Shown: positions 1-12,654, numbered from the stretch's first letter. The stretch is 64,000 nt of DNA from Gigaspora rosea (GCA_003550325.1 QKWP01000141.1:407886-471885); one strand, 5' to 3'. Made by a program: numbers and translations. The notes: generated from the sequence alone by a model not told the origin.

Positions 1-1300
1 ATTTAAATAAATCCAAACTTTTGAGTATTCAACAATATAACCAACCGTCACTTTAAAAAGCACAATAGGAATCTAATAATTGCAATTTATTTTATTTACT
101 AATTTTAATAAGAATAACGGTTGGGGACGCGGAAAAATTTGGAAACAAAAGTTTCTAAATACAGTATTTTTATAAGGAAAGGTAAATAGTGATTTAATGG
201 TGAACAAAAAAATATAAAAATGTAATGTGTTGTTAAAGAAAAAAAAAACAAATTTAAAATGTTCTATATGGTGCAGATATGGTCAAATGTAATGTCAAAA
301 AATTTTCAGGGTAATGATTTAATTAAGGGATTTGCAAACATATAAAATATAACGATCCATATGCTTCATGAAAAAAGATAGTTTTCACTTCTAAGCTAAC
401 ATTTGTATCTTACTATATCAATAGTATTCTTTACTAGATACTGGACCCGTCGTTAAACAACGGGTTTTGTTATTATTACTTTGCAATAATATAAATTCTC
501 TATTTTCTATTTCCTATTAAACTATTGTTACATATTATACAATTATTAAATTTTATTATAATACAAATATATTGTGCATTATATCATATTAATTATATCA
601 ATTCATATACCAAATTTTTTCATTTTTTCATTATGAATTTCTTAATATGGAATGATACAACTTTTCACTTGTGAAATCTTTGATCAAAAATTAAAAACGC
701 TTATTTGTCAAAGAAAAAAATTTTCTTTAATGGATCGAAATAAATATGATTGTTTAACTGCACTTAGAAATCCAAACGATTCACATAACCAAATTTTAAA
801 ATTAGATAACTCATAATTTTAAAAATTATTTATGTTGGTGTAATTAAAAACTTCATACAATTAAGCTGATTGAAAATAACCAAGGGATGCAAGCTTATTA
901 CAGTATAAGATAAGATAATTTGTGCTGTGCACCAAATAGCAAAGCATGCTAGTCAAGACAAAAACCTGGTGAATGATTTTTTTTATTATGGTTATGTTTT
1001 TTTAATTATAATAAAATTTAATATACAATTAAAAAGATTTGTATGTGGTATTGATTTATTTTGCAAACAGTAGTTGATGATGTCATTCATGAATACATTT
1101 ATGAATAGAGTGTTTCAAAGCACATTAGACCTAAAAATTATTGAAGTTGTCAATTCGGTGTTAATTCAAGTAAAAACTGATATTACACTTTGCAAGAAAA
1201 AGAGGTATAGTCCCAAAAGAAGTAATGTATTATTTGCAAAATGATGTGATGTGTTCTACATGGTAATGTAAAAATTGTTTAAATTTTTTAATCATGCATT
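1..1300. other. AT-rich intergenic sequence, no gene seen
   Basis: No convincing coding region or RNA gene is visible. Roughly 330-440 is an imperfect inverted copy of 28480-28590 (shared core around CTAAGCTAACATTTGTAT), so this part belongs to a dispersed repeat family. Confidence 0.6.
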
Positions 1301-1309
1301 GAATGTGAT

Positions 1310-1500
1310 TTTTTTTATTTAATTTTTTTTAATTCATTTTATTATTTATTTATTTTTTCATTTTTTTTAAATTTTTTTTAATTTATTTTAATTTTTTTTT
1401 ATTTAATTCATTTTATTATTTATTTATTTTTTCATTTTTTTTAAATTTTTTTTAATTTATTTTAATTTTATTTTTAAATTTTTTTTTAATTTGTTTTAAT
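1310..1500. repeat. T-rich low-complexity tandem duplication
   Basis: An A/T-only block in which a stretch of about 75 bp (ATTCATTTTATTATTTATTT followed by T-tracts) occurs twice in direct succession, with a third shorter remnant. It is simple-sequence DNA with no coding potential. Confidence 0.75.
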
Positions 1501-1739
1501 TTTTGAAAAAATGTACTTGTTATTATAGTGACATACCCTTTGTAATGTATGATTACAACAAATATAAATACATGCAAATTTATTATTATTAGGGTTAGAG
1601 TATAGTTAGAGGAAAGGTTAGCACTAGAGGAAACTAATTTAATTTTTTAAATTTTAAATTTTAATTAATTTTGTATATGTGATCATCAGTTATAATCAGC
1701 AAGCAAAATACATTAATAATGTAGTTTGGCCTACATAGT

Positions 1740-4390
1740 ACAGTAAAATTTTACAAAAAAATTTTTTTTGCTAGAAAAAAAGGTGGTTTTATGGTCAATA
1801 TTTTTAGTTATTACAATATTTTTGAAAACAGCATTTTTTTACTTCATTTTCATATTATATTATCAGGTGTAATATTATATCTGATCTTGATTTTTATTGG
1901 TACAGGACTGTTACTGCTAGTAGCAAATAGATTTACTCTTAATTTTTTAATATTTTTTCATTTTTTTTACAAATATTATAAAACGCACTTACCACCATAG
2001 GTAAATTAGATTTGCAAATCTGTGTAACAAAACAAAAAAATAAATTTTTATAAAACAAAAATAAATTATAATTACTTTAGTGTTAGGGTAAGGCCTGAGA
2101 TTTTATCTGGGCATTAGTATAACAAAATTTAGCAAGAAATTTTTTTAATTAAAGCCCCAAAGGTGGTTTCATAAGCAAAATTTTGGATATGAACATTTTT
2201 TTAAAAAAATAAACAAAAAAACAAAATTTTATATTACACCTAATCTTAAATTTTTATTGGCTATTCTAATAGTTTGTATACATGGTATAAAACACTATAG
2301 GTGCATTTTAGTAAAACTCTTTTTTTAAAATTTTTTTTATTTTTTTTAGAACATTATTCATATCATCTGTTGTAATCATCACTGGTAATCTACAATGCAT
2401 AAAATAAACAAAACAAATAGTTTGCCTTTAATATGAGAGTAAGGGTAAAGGTTAGAGATTAGGATAAGGCTTTATATATAGTAAAATTTAGTAAAAAAAT
2501 TTTTTTTGTATAAAAAAAGTAGTTTCATAGACAAAATTTTACATTAAAAGCAATTTTGGCAATTTTTTAAAAAATTCTGTTTTTGTTACACAAAAATTGA
2601 TTTACATATTACACCTGATCCTGAATTTTAATTGGTAAATTGATCACTAGTGATGTTCACTAGTAGTGATAAATAGCAAACTTCTTTTTTTTAAAATTTT
2701 TTTTTAATATATTTTAATTTTTTATTTTTTTTATTTTGGTTTTAAAATATTTTTTAATTCATTTTAAAACCAAATTATTTTTGGTAGCTTTTTTTTAGAC
2801 AAAATATTAATGGCTATAGTGACTTCACATATGATTATATGATCAGCCAATTATTTTTAAAATTGGCAATCATATAAATGATCTATTTTTTTAAAATTTT
2901 TTTAATGTAATTATTATTTTTTTTAAATTTTTTTAATGCAAATATTTTTTTTCTTTTAGTTGTTTATATCTTGTCATTACTAGAGTTATTACTGGAATCA
3001 TTGCTAGAATCCTTGCTAGAGTTGTTACTAGAATTGTCTTTGGAGTCATTGCTAGAGCTATCATTAGAGCCTCTTTTTTAGTAGTTCTTTTTGGATGTTT
3101 GTAGTCTTTAGGTAGGCTCTTCTTGTAAATTTTTAGTAGTTCTTCTGGTAATTTCTTTGGTAGTTCTTTGTCATTTTTAGTGGGTTCTGTAAGCTCTTTT
3201 GTGGGTTTTCATCATTTTTCCTCATCATTTTTTAGTGAATGATTTTGTCTTTTTGCAGTTGGTTTGTTTTTTGTTTCTTTGACATTTTTAGTAGATTTTC
3301 CAATAAGTTCTTCAGTAGTTCTTTGTTATTTTTAGTGGGTTCTGTAAGCTCTTTTGTGGTTTTTTATTATATTTTTATTGTTTTTTAGTGGGTTATTTTG
3401 ATGTTTTGCAGTGGATTGATTCATTTTTTTGTCTCTTTATCAATTTTTAGTGGTTCTTCATTATTTTTGATAAGTTCTTCTGGTAAACTCTTTAGTAGTT
3501 TTCTTTATTGTTATTTCTTTATTGTATTTTGGCAGAAAATTTTGTCATTTTTAGTAAGTTCATTTAGTAGATTCTTTGTCTCTTTGTCAATTTTCAGTGT
3601 GTTTTTCCAGTAAGTTCTTCAGTAGTTCTTTGTTATTTTTAGTGGGTTTTTTGTGGTTCTTCATCATTTTTGGTAGATTCTTCTAGTAGGTTCTTCAGTA
3701 ATTCTTCTTTGTTATTTTTAGTAGGTAATTTTGTCAGTTTGTGGTAGATTTGTTCCTTTGTCTATTTTTTAATTTTCTGCAGGTTCTTTCTATAAATTCT
3801 TTGTTATTTTTTGGTACTTTTCTCATTGTTTTTTAGTTTGTTTGTCACTGTTTTCATCTTGTTTTTGTTCTTCTTTATCTTTTTTTCTTTCCATTTTTTG
3901 TCCATTTTTCTTTCTGTTTTTGTTCCATTTTTTTATATGTATTTGACTAAGAAAAAATAAAAAAAGCTGACCACATAATCACTTTTGATTGGCTGATCAC
4001 AGGGGCACCATGGTGACATGTTTCCATAAAATAATACCCTTTTTTAAATTATTTTTTAATCAATTTTTTTTAAATAATTTTTTATTTTTTTTTAAGAATT
4101 TAATAATTTGGTATGAGTATATTGTAATACACTCTATAATATCTGTGTAATGCAAAATCAAACCAACCAAAATAGTCATTCTTTTTGTTAGTTAGAGTTA
4201 GAGTAAGATAAAAGTAATCTATAGTTAAAATGAAGTATTTTATAGTAAAATTTTGCAAAAAATTTTTTGTTAGAGTGTAAAGAGTAATTTATAAGCAAAA
4301 TTATAAGCTAAAAGCAATTTTTAAAATATCACTATTTTTTTGATTTTACATTACACCTATACTTGCTGGCAAAACACAGACAAATACCAA
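1740..4390. repeat. Degenerate direct repeats, four copies
   Basis: Four diverged copies (about 1740-1910, 2120-2270, 2470-2640 and 4220-4380) share an ordered set of motifs: AGTAAAATTT plus an A/T tract, then GGTTTCATAAGCAAAATTTT, then AAAGCAATTTT, then TTACACCTGATCTTGATTTT. Each is preceded by a GTTAGGGTAAGG-like block. The short ORF at 1791-2000 lies wholly inside copy one and is not taken as a gene. A similar piece occurs near 58728-58830. Confidence 0.55.
2985..3960 (-). pseudogene. Decayed Ser/Asn- and Lys/Glu-rich coding remnant
   Basis: Read on the minus strand, 2990-3070 encodes a run of Asn/Ser/Asp (GSNDSSSNDSKDNSSNN in one frame). The upstream kilobase encodes short Lys/Glu/Leu/Pro blocks such as KELPKKLPEELLK. 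The frames are broken by stops and by irregular repeats; a block with GTAGTTCTTTGTTATTTTTA at its core recurs near 3155, 3315 and 3620. I infer an expanded, frame-broken low-complexity gene or gene-derived repeat. No conserved domain is recognisable. It could also be a simple-sequence expansion that was never a gene. Confidence 0.35.
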
Positions 4391-4399
4391 ATTCAAAAA

Positions 4400-7180
4400 A
4401 AACAATTGCTATTTATAAAAGATTAAATCAAAAAAGTAATTTTAAAAATTTGCAAATATATTATTCATAACAATAAAAAAATTTACTATTCATTTAAACA
4501 AAGATTATTAATTAAGTGTTTGAGAAATTAATTTGAAATATATTTGGGATTTGGGTGTGGACAAATTCCAAACTACTGGTATAGTAATTTGGAATTTTGC
4601 CAATATGTATAGTTATACCTAATCCTACAATTTGATTAGTTTATCAAGTGGATGCATTACAACATACATGTACCAAATTATATTAATTTATTTTTAATTT
4701 TTAATTATTTTTATTTTGTTTTTAATTTATTTTTAATTTATTTTAAAATTAAATAGTAATTCAGATATGAATCAAAATATCTTATAAAGAGAGTAACATA
4801 AATTAGATAATTTTTTAGAGAGAAAGAAGTAAAAAAAGATGAAATTATATATAAAGAACCTGACTATTTATATATTAAGGAAGGGGAAGAGGGTAGGCAT
4901 TTAATAAAAAATAATCAGGTGATTAATGATATAGCCCTAATAAAATTTATTATTGTTAAAAAAATCTGTATTTCTAAAAAAATAATAAGAAATCATATAA
5001 TTATAAAGAATAAATTACTTATAACTTATAATTATTAACTTAATTTTAACTAATATTATAATTTAAATTTCTTTCTTTATGCTTTTTTAAAATAAAAAAT
5101 AAGATTTATTTAGGCAATACAAATAAAATTAATTGATTTACATAACATTTAAAAAAATTTTAAACCCACTGCCTGGCAGTTTTTTTTATATAAATAAAAT
5201 TTTTTACAAATAATAACTGACACATGACCATGTAGTGGCTGCACTGCCAAATACCAACCAAATATTAGATATGGAAGTAATATAATAACATAGCATATAG
5301 TTGAGATCATTTGCAATAGACAAATTTAATTAGCTGATATTTAAACATCAAATTAGCCAAATCGATTACAGTATTTATAGTGCATAAATCAGTATTGTTG
5401 CAAACCTGGTCTAGTAGCAATCAATAAAACTGGAAGGCTTACTTGATGAAGCTGAAAGAAAATTAGTTCCAGTGGCTAGTTGTTACTAGATTCTTCAAAT
5501 CATATTTTTTCATCACTAGATGGAAGGTCAAGTGAGGTTCAGCAAGATCAGATAAGGTTTAGTAGGATTCAATAAAGTTTTATAAATGTATACATATTTT
5601 AAGTTAATGCTCGAATGATGTTACTATTAGAATTATCATTGTAACTATGGAATATTATCCATAATCTTTAATAATGAAGATTTTGGTTTTCTAAAATTTC
5701 TCACACCAATCCTATCCCAATACTCTAATTACTATATGCACCATAAAAGATCTAGATACAATTCATGGTTTCATAATTTAGAAAAATAAAAATGATCCTA
5801 TTGAATAATACTTGAGTTTGGAATGAGTTTATTTTTCTTATGTTAAAGACATTGATGAGATTGAAAACACTTATTAAAATTTATCTAAAAATCAAAACAA
5901 TCAATATAAAAAAATACTAAAATTATCGAAAAATTCACCAAGTAATTTTTTATGGTATTACTAGCACTGATCTTAATATAAGAAATAGAACTGTTTCCAA
6001 ACTCTAAATAGTGCCTGGAATACTATAGTTAATCATATATGGAAATAGAACTGATTGGAGTAAAGATTAATAGAATCAATATTTAACCATGAATTATGTT
6101 TTCAGAACTCTGCAATCTTATCTAGACTCTGCAAATGCCCATCCAGGCACTAGTGCCTCAAACTATGCCTGTGCCTATGGAAACAAAAATGCCAGACTCA
6201 TTATAAGCATAAGCAGATGCCATAAAGGCACAGGCACAAATGCAGCAGACACTAAGTGCCAAATTCATATCTGTATTTTACATCCATATTTATAAAAGTT
6301 CTTGGCTAAATTTTTGTATCTTTGCTAATTCATGCCATGCTCATGCCAAATTTTGTATTGTACCTATGTCTAATAAAAGCAATAGTATTTTTTTACAATT
6401 TTTAACAGCCACCTATTTTGTTTAATGTATCAGGGTATAAGGAAAACATCTTCCTGCCATGCAGATAAAAATAAAATTTCCAGTTATAAATATAATCAAA
6501 AAGTTTACTTTTTATTCGCAAGAAGGGAAATGATCTTTTTTATGCAAATAAACTTAAACTCAATGTACCTCTGATATACTAAACAAAGTAGAACAACTGT
6601 TGAAATCAAAAAAAAACCACTGCTATAAAAAGCATAGACGATGCATTGATACAAAACTTAAGCATGAGCAAATGCCCAGCCTGCAGAGTTCTAATCTTAG
6701 TCATAGTTTTCTGTATATATTGTACAGATGTATGCAGCCAATTCAATTGTTGTTAATTTGGAAAATGCCCTAATCCAAAAGTTAATTCTACAACTACCAA
6801 ATGCAAGATCCTGAACATCTTACTTTGGACAAGTCGATAATATTAATTATTAAGAGGCTACAATTAATAGTATTGTTGTAGTTTTCTATTAGAAATCCTA
6901 GTAGTAGTTTTTTTTAATTTTTGCATAAGGAGAATATCTTCCTACTATGCAGATACAAAATAAAATTTAACTTATACTCGATACACTAAATAAATAATCA
7001 AAGCAAATGGTTGTTAAAATATAAAAAAACTACTTCTAGAAAATTCTGATGCAAAAACGTGCTGAAATTTTTTTATGATCTTTGAAATAATATATAGTTA
7101 TTGGATGCGAAGCAGCCAATAACAGAATTATTTGCAAAATGATTCATTTTATCTGGCTGCATACATAGCATTCAATAACA
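4400..7180. other. Intergenic, repeat fragments only
   Basis: No supported gene. Two things are visible. First, 5113-5165 resembles the left end of the PIF/Harbinger-like family seen at 11377 and 42950 (TTA, then GGCAATACAAATAAAATTAA). Second, a pair of diverged direct repeats lies at about 6435-6480 and 6925-6975 (ATAAGGAGAATATCTTCCT-like). The small overlapping ORFs at 6089-6425 lack any recognisable feature. Confidence 0.5.
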
Positions 7181-7184
7181 GTTT

Positions 7185-7342
7185 TATCTGGTAGCTTACG
7201 ACAACTAAACCAAAAAATAATTCAAGTTCTTTTGGTGATGATTGCATTATCATCAAATAACAAAGTTATTTGATAATAATGCAATCACAATCAAAATAGC
7301 TTGAATTATTCTGGTAGTATGATCATAGTAAACTGCCAGATA
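7185..7342. mobile_element. Palindromic MITE with TA target site
   Basis: The termini are inverted copies (TATCTGGTAGCTTAC on the left, the complement of TATCTGGCAGTTTAC on the right). The centre folds back perfectly around ATAATTCAAG...CTTGAATTAT with a second inner hairpin of GATGATTGCATTATCA type. Both ends abut TA, consistent with a Tc1/mariner-type non-autonomous element. There is no coding capacity. Confidence 0.65.
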
Positions 7343-7496
7343 ACAATAGTTATCAAGCAGTATTGTTGAAGCACCTTTTTTAAACTTCTGCGTTAAACAT
7401 ATATAAATAATATCCAATATATATGTAGCTTATCCATGAAAAAAAAACTTGCCACATATTGCCCAATTTAAAATAACATGTGCAATCTATGGGTTG

Positions 7497-7563
7497 ATAG
7501 TACAAGTGGCTAGCACTCCAAGGTCGCATTCGCAAGATCACTGGTTCAAGCCCAACAGGAGGC
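7497..7563 (+). other. tRNA-like fossil (possible tRNA-derived repeat)
   Basis: The stretch contains a box A-like segment (TAGTACAAGTGGCTAGCACTCC) and, about 30 bases on, a box B-like segment (GGTTCAAGCCC), with the spacing of a tRNA gene. The acceptor and T-stems do not pair well, so I do not call a functional tRNA. The minus-strand ORF over it gives a peptide of the GLEP-type that commonly comes from tRNA-derived repeats. Confidence 0.35.
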
Positions 7564-7678
7564 AAAAACTATACTAGGACCATGAATAAAAAAAGATTTA
7601 TAAGAGGAATCCTGGTTTTCAGATAGATAGCTACAATATTAAAAAGATCAGGCTAAGTAATATAGCCACTTTAGTTAT

Positions 7679-8138
7679 TTTTTTTCGATTTCAAAGTGCC
7701 TGTTTTGGGGCATATACTTTATTCTGTTTATGCATCTGGATTCTACATGGATGAGTGTACAACTAGCCACATATACACTTTTGGTGTCTAATTTAAGTGG
7801 TCCACCCGAAGGTTCCACACTAGATGCAATACCTGCAACCCAACTACGGGAATTGCCTATTTAAACCCTCTGATCTTTAGTTTCCCACCTAGACTTTCAA
7901 CAGATTTACTAGATGTCTGCATTACCTATACAGTTAGTTCAGCCACCTGGGTCTCTTTTCGTAAGAGCCATTAGGACTCCTTCTTATACCCAAAGGTACA
8001 ATTCGGCTTATCCTCAACAGGAAACTTGGTAGAGCAGTACCTGTCCCACTAGGTATTCACCTACTCTTCGGTAACTTACGCATTCACCAAGGTGAACAAC
8101 TTGCAGTCAGGGGATACTCTGCAACCGCTGCTATTATT
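7679..8138 (-). mobile_element. Retroposed sequence with poly(A) and 14-bp target duplication
   Basis: The 460-bp insert is flanked by an exact 14-bp direct repeat, GCCACTTTAGTTAT, at 7665-7678 and 8139-8152. On the minus strand it ends in an A-tract (the T-run at 7678-7685). This is the signature of target-primed reverse transcription, so it is a SINE-like or RNA retrocopy read on the minus strand. It has a higher GC content than its surroundings and no ORF. A diverged copy lies at about 35226-35490. I do not recognise the source RNA and could not assign Pol III boxes. Confidence 0.7.
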
Positions 8139-8152
8139 GCCACTTTAGTTAT

Positions 8153-8813
8153 ATAGTGCTAGAAAAGAAAAAATCTGATATAAAAGTCGTTAAAACAGGA
8201 GATTTCATGTAAGAAACCAGAAAATGAAAGCTTGTTGTACTAATCTACTAAAGAAAGGAATCACAAGATCATGAATCTCAGAATGGACCCTGCCTACACC
8301 CAAAACAGAAGGATAAAATAAGAAAGAATCGAAAAAGAAGGACCAAATGGTATAGAACGACTACTGAAGAATGACCAGATAGAAGTGGAAAACTAACTGA
8401 CGCTACTAGCAGGTGATATTAACAAGAATAAGATTATCTAGGAAATAACTGAGTATAAAATTAGGTAGTACAGTTAGTTTAAAAAAATTATAGAATAATC
8501 TGGCTAGCAGATCATATGAGTTAGAGAACTGCAAACCCAACAATGGGGTTCTACACCGCAGAGCCAGGGACCTAGGACATCAATAGATGGACTTAACAAA
8601 ATCATGTACCTGCTAGTATGGGAATAGTATGTATAAGACTTTAATAAAAGGGCACCAATAGTGCCTCAGCATTCTAGCTAAGAAATTTAAAAAAAAAATC
8701 ATATATATATAATTCTGAATCTTGTTCGAATTCTTATTGGCTAATATATAACCATACCAGTAAATAATCGGTCTAGTAAAAACTTGGATATCAGCTTCTA
8801 GTAAATGAATATA
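8153..8813. other. Intergenic, nothing recognised
   Basis: No gene, RNA or clear repeat was identified between the retroposed sequence and the hAT-like element. Confidence 0.5.
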
Positions 8814-9240
8814 CGTATAAGCAGTGATGGCAAATGACAAGGTCATAAAAATTTTTATGAAAATGACTATAAATGATATGTCATTTTAAAATGACAATGT
8901 CATTTATTATAAAAAAATTTTATACAAAACCATGGCAAAATGACAAGTCATAAAAAATATTTTTATAAATGACATTAAAATGACAAATAAATGACAGTAT
9001 TACTATTATCAAAAACATTACCAAAAAATAATTATTAATGATCATAAAATTCATCAAATCAGCTGAATTCTATATCGAAGTTATTAAATTGGACTTTCCG
9101 TATAAATGCAAAATAACTTCCAAAAGTGTAATTTCGAATTATGATTGAATTAAGCTTAATCCTGGCCATTATTCAAACCATGCCCCTAGACATTATTTTT
9201 CATTTTTTACAGTTTAACATCCATTCCTGGTTAGGTGACT

Positions 9241-9420
9241 TAGTGTTCCAAATCGTTAGTTGAAAAACCTACTAGCTGGCAACTTTTCAACTAATCGATT
9301 TAAAAAAAGTTAAACACTTATCGATTTATTATCAACTGGTTCGATTACAATTAATTGCTAGTTATCAACTAGTTATCAACTAGTTATCAACTAACTATAA
9401 TTATATTATATTAATCAACT
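9241..9420. mobile_element. One-ended nested copy of the TAGTGTTCCAA family
   Basis: Starting at 9241, TAGTGTTCCAAATCGTTAGT and the following 100 bp match, in inverted orientation, the right end of the complete 250-bp element at 20944-21193. The other terminus (TTGGAACACTA) was not found downstream, so this is a truncated copy inside the larger hAT-like element. CAACTAGTTAT is repeated three times at its inner edge. Confidence 0.6.
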
Positions 9421-10683
9421 AAACGATATAACAGAAATCACAACCATGGATTGGTAACTAATAATACTTCTCGGTTTGAGATGTATATAGTGTGCATTTT
9501 TGTTATTTCAAATTTGCCAGTTTTTAGTGTGCTTTACACGGTTATCCTCCAAAGCATAAAGGCATTATTCTTCGTATATAATATGAATTGCTCCAGGTAC
9601 CAATCATAGAGTCAGTACTTTACAGTTGTGATTTTTCAATTTCACTTATTGAAAAATGATTTGGGCGATTCTTGATGTAATAGATTAATAATAATAAACG
9701 TAGTTCATATTTATTAATGATATAATAATTTAAGTAGTTCCTTTAGTGTCACATGTTTCATTTTTTCAATTATACTTAAATCATCTTTTTTGTTTTATAT
9801 CTATATTTGAATCGACCTTTTTTTTTAAATCACTACTAGATATTAGATCTACCATTAAATCATAGGTTAGATTTAATCAATTTTACAGTATATAATCTAT
9901 TATAGTAAAGCTTGGATGCATTATCTGTTTTCATATTCAACTTAACGGATATTCAACGGATTTTATTATTAACTTTAGTATACAAGTGATAACAAATCCA
10001 ACTTCTATATTGTGGTTATAATATTCTGCGAAATATAGGTGAACAATCTACGTCTTTTTCAAATTTCCATTACATAATAAGCGAGATGTAAAATAGTGAA
10101 AATATTAAAGGAGGGAGAGCATATATGTTTAACCGATTTAACTTTAATAGTTACTAGGAGATAAGTTTCTGATTTACTCGAATAAAGGTCTCTTCAGCTT
10201 TATACTAGCTTACTTCCTTTATTTTCCTTAAGTAAAATTGGGGGGAACCCCTCTTCATCTGTCTCTCTCTTTATTGAAGTCAAATTCATTCGTTTATATA
10301 CATTTGAATTTAATATACGACACATTGATGTGTTATTTGACACGTTAACATACTGTTTAACTCTACTACTAAGCTTAACATGTTGACATGCTATCGAGAA
10401 TGTTTATAATCTGTGACCCTTAACACGCAAATGTGTAACACGTTAATGTGTTATGAAGATTTTACAAAAAGGGGCTATTTATGTTAATCATCAAGTTTAC
10501 ACGGATTGACTAACATTTAATAAATTATACAAAAATAGATGTAAGTTTCAAATAAAGAAAAGAAGATATATATACAAATTTGGGAGTAAACTAATCTAGA
10601 AATTCGGATCTCTAATGTCAATAGTATTGAATGAAGGTGACAGTCATGTGAGTGTATGTAGGAATCAAAAAAGTCGAATCAAG

Positions 10684-11000
10684 CAACCATTCTAACAACT
10701 CTTTATAATTTGTGTTAAATAATCATTCTAACAGCACATTATGATTAGCGTTAAATAATCATTCTAACAGCTCTTTATGATTAGTGTTAAATAATCATTC
10801 TAACAGCTCATTATGGTTAGCATTCTAACAACTTTTGTGTTAAATAATCATTCTAATAGTTTTTTATGATTAATGTTAAATAATCATTCTAGCAGCTCTT
10901 TATAGTTAGCAATAAATAACTATTCTAAAAACTCCTTATGGTTATGTTAAATAATCATCCTAACGGCTCTTTATTGTTGCCATTCTAACAATCTCTTTCA
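10684..11000. repeat. 36-bp minisatellite
   Basis: About eight imperfect copies of a 36-bp unit, TTAAATAATCATTCTAACAG plus CTCTTTATGATTAGTG, lie in tandem within the hAT-like element. Copies differ by substitutions and small deletions. Confidence 0.85.
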
Positions 11001-11686
11001 GATAAGCATTTAGTGTTTGGATTAGGATGGTTGAGATATGGTTCATGATTCGTGAAACATTTGATCAAATATTATAGTCATTCATTAACAAACGGCGATG
11101 TTTAATTGATAGATGTCACTATAATGAGATTTTAAATATATATTTTCAAAATTCTTCGTATCAATGCAAATATCAATGTGATTATGAATAATTATTATAT
11201 AAACTATAAATGACAAGTATAGTCATAAAAAGATAAATGATTTTTTTATGACAAAAATGACTTGTCATATGACAAGGTGTCATTTATTTTTAAATGACAA
11301 TGTGCCATCACTGCGTATAAGTATATATAACAAATTTTCTTTCTAAGATATTGTGAGAAAATTATTTTGATGATTAGGCCATGCAAATAAAATTAATTGG
11401 TTCTCGTAACATTTCAAGACCAAAGGGCACACGGCACCCGGATGTTATTGTTATATTCTAAAAAAATGTTATATAAATTTTTTAAATAGGATTTTGCACC
11501 ATGGTGCACCCCTTAATTGCGCAATCAATGTAATCAATAACTAATAAGCCATTATACATAGTGATGCGCCATGTATATTACTATTTGTACTGTACGTACT
11601 GTACACTAAAATGTTTGCAGTACGTACTATACATACAGTATATATGTATATGAAATGATCGGGTACATAATTTACGATTAATTTAT

Positions 11687-12346
11687 TATCCCTTAAACCG
11701 TCCATTTTAGTGGACAAATTTGGCTGCTTAAATTTTATAAATTCATATCTGATCTATTTTTTTAAAAAATAAAAATATTTTATAATTTTTTTTAAATAAA
11801 AACTATAATTATATACTATTTAAAACTTTTTTTTATTTGCTTAATATTTATAAAAAATTTGAAGTTGCTTATAAAATAAAAATTTATAATTTTTTAAAAG
11901 AATTTTAATTTTAAAAATTTTTTCTGTTTTTTAGTTTTACTCAATAAAACTATAAGATAGACCCCCCTATTACCTTAATCCAAAGTTGTAGACAATTTAA
12001 AATTACACTACTTTTATTATTAAAACTTTTAAAACTTATTAAACAAAATTTGAACTTTACTTAGTAGTAACTACAAAATTTCTCTTCGTGAATATATAAA
12101 ATTTTAAAAAACTTTTTAAAATTTTAATAGTAAAACTAAAAAATAAGTTTTATTAAAAATGTAATATCTTTATCAAAATTAAAGATAAAATGATAAAATT
12201 TAAATATATTATATATAAAAGGAATATCTTTAATTTTATTCAATAAATAGAGGGGGTCAAGCTTAAATAAATTTTAAGAAATTCAAAAAAACTTTTTAAA
12301 AATCATTTTAGACGACAAATTTGCCTGCAAGATGGTTTAAGGGATA
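11687..12346. mobile_element. Nested TA-flanked inverted-repeat element
   Basis: Inside the Harbinger-like element, TATCCCTTAAACC at 11687 is mirrored by GGTTTAAGGGATA at 12346. Subterminal ACAAATTTGGCTGC-like sequence is also inverted. The TA at each end suggests a Tc1/mariner-type non-autonomous insertion of 660 bp. The interior is very AT-rich and has no coding potential. Confidence 0.65.
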
Positions 12347-12654
12347 CGCATACTGTAATATAACGATTATGTCATGTTACAATACAATACTATTTCATAT
12401 CAACTACTCGATCGCAATCACCTAAAAAACTATATAATATTAATAAAAATAAAAACAAGGCCTCACCTTTAATATCTAAAAAAAAAATTAATATAACTTA
12501 CCTTAACCTTAACCCTAACCAAAACTAACAGTAAAGACAATAAAATCCAAGATAACCAACATAATGAAATTCAAAAACACCCTAACTCTAACTAACTGCA
12601 GAACAAGATAACAATACTGTACGCTGACCACTGACGATAACGGCAGCATCAGCG

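Larger units (their letters stand above)
8822..11313. mobile_element. hAT-like element, 2.5 kb, exact 8-bp TSD
   Basis: The ends are inverted: CAGTGATGGCAAATGACAAG on the left, and CAGTGATGGCACATTGTCAT read inward from the right. The element is bounded by the exact 8-bp duplication CGTATAAG (8814-8821 and 11314-11321). The CAGTGATGG terminus and 8-bp duplication fit the hAT superfamily. Both subterminal regions are packed with ATGAC/GTCAT motifs, the type of array that binds hAT transposases. No transposase ORF is visible, so it is non-autonomous. It carries an internal minisatellite and a fragment of another family. Confidence 0.85.

Noticed and set aside
6089..6425. Two overlapping plus-strand ORFs of 61-68 codons
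   Set aside because: Codon content follows local GCC/TGCC repetition, there is no domain or splice context, and the region is a repeat fragment.
7497..7563. A functional tRNA gene
   Set aside because: Boxes A and B are recognisable, but the acceptor and T-stems do not pair, so only a tRNA-derived fossil is reported.
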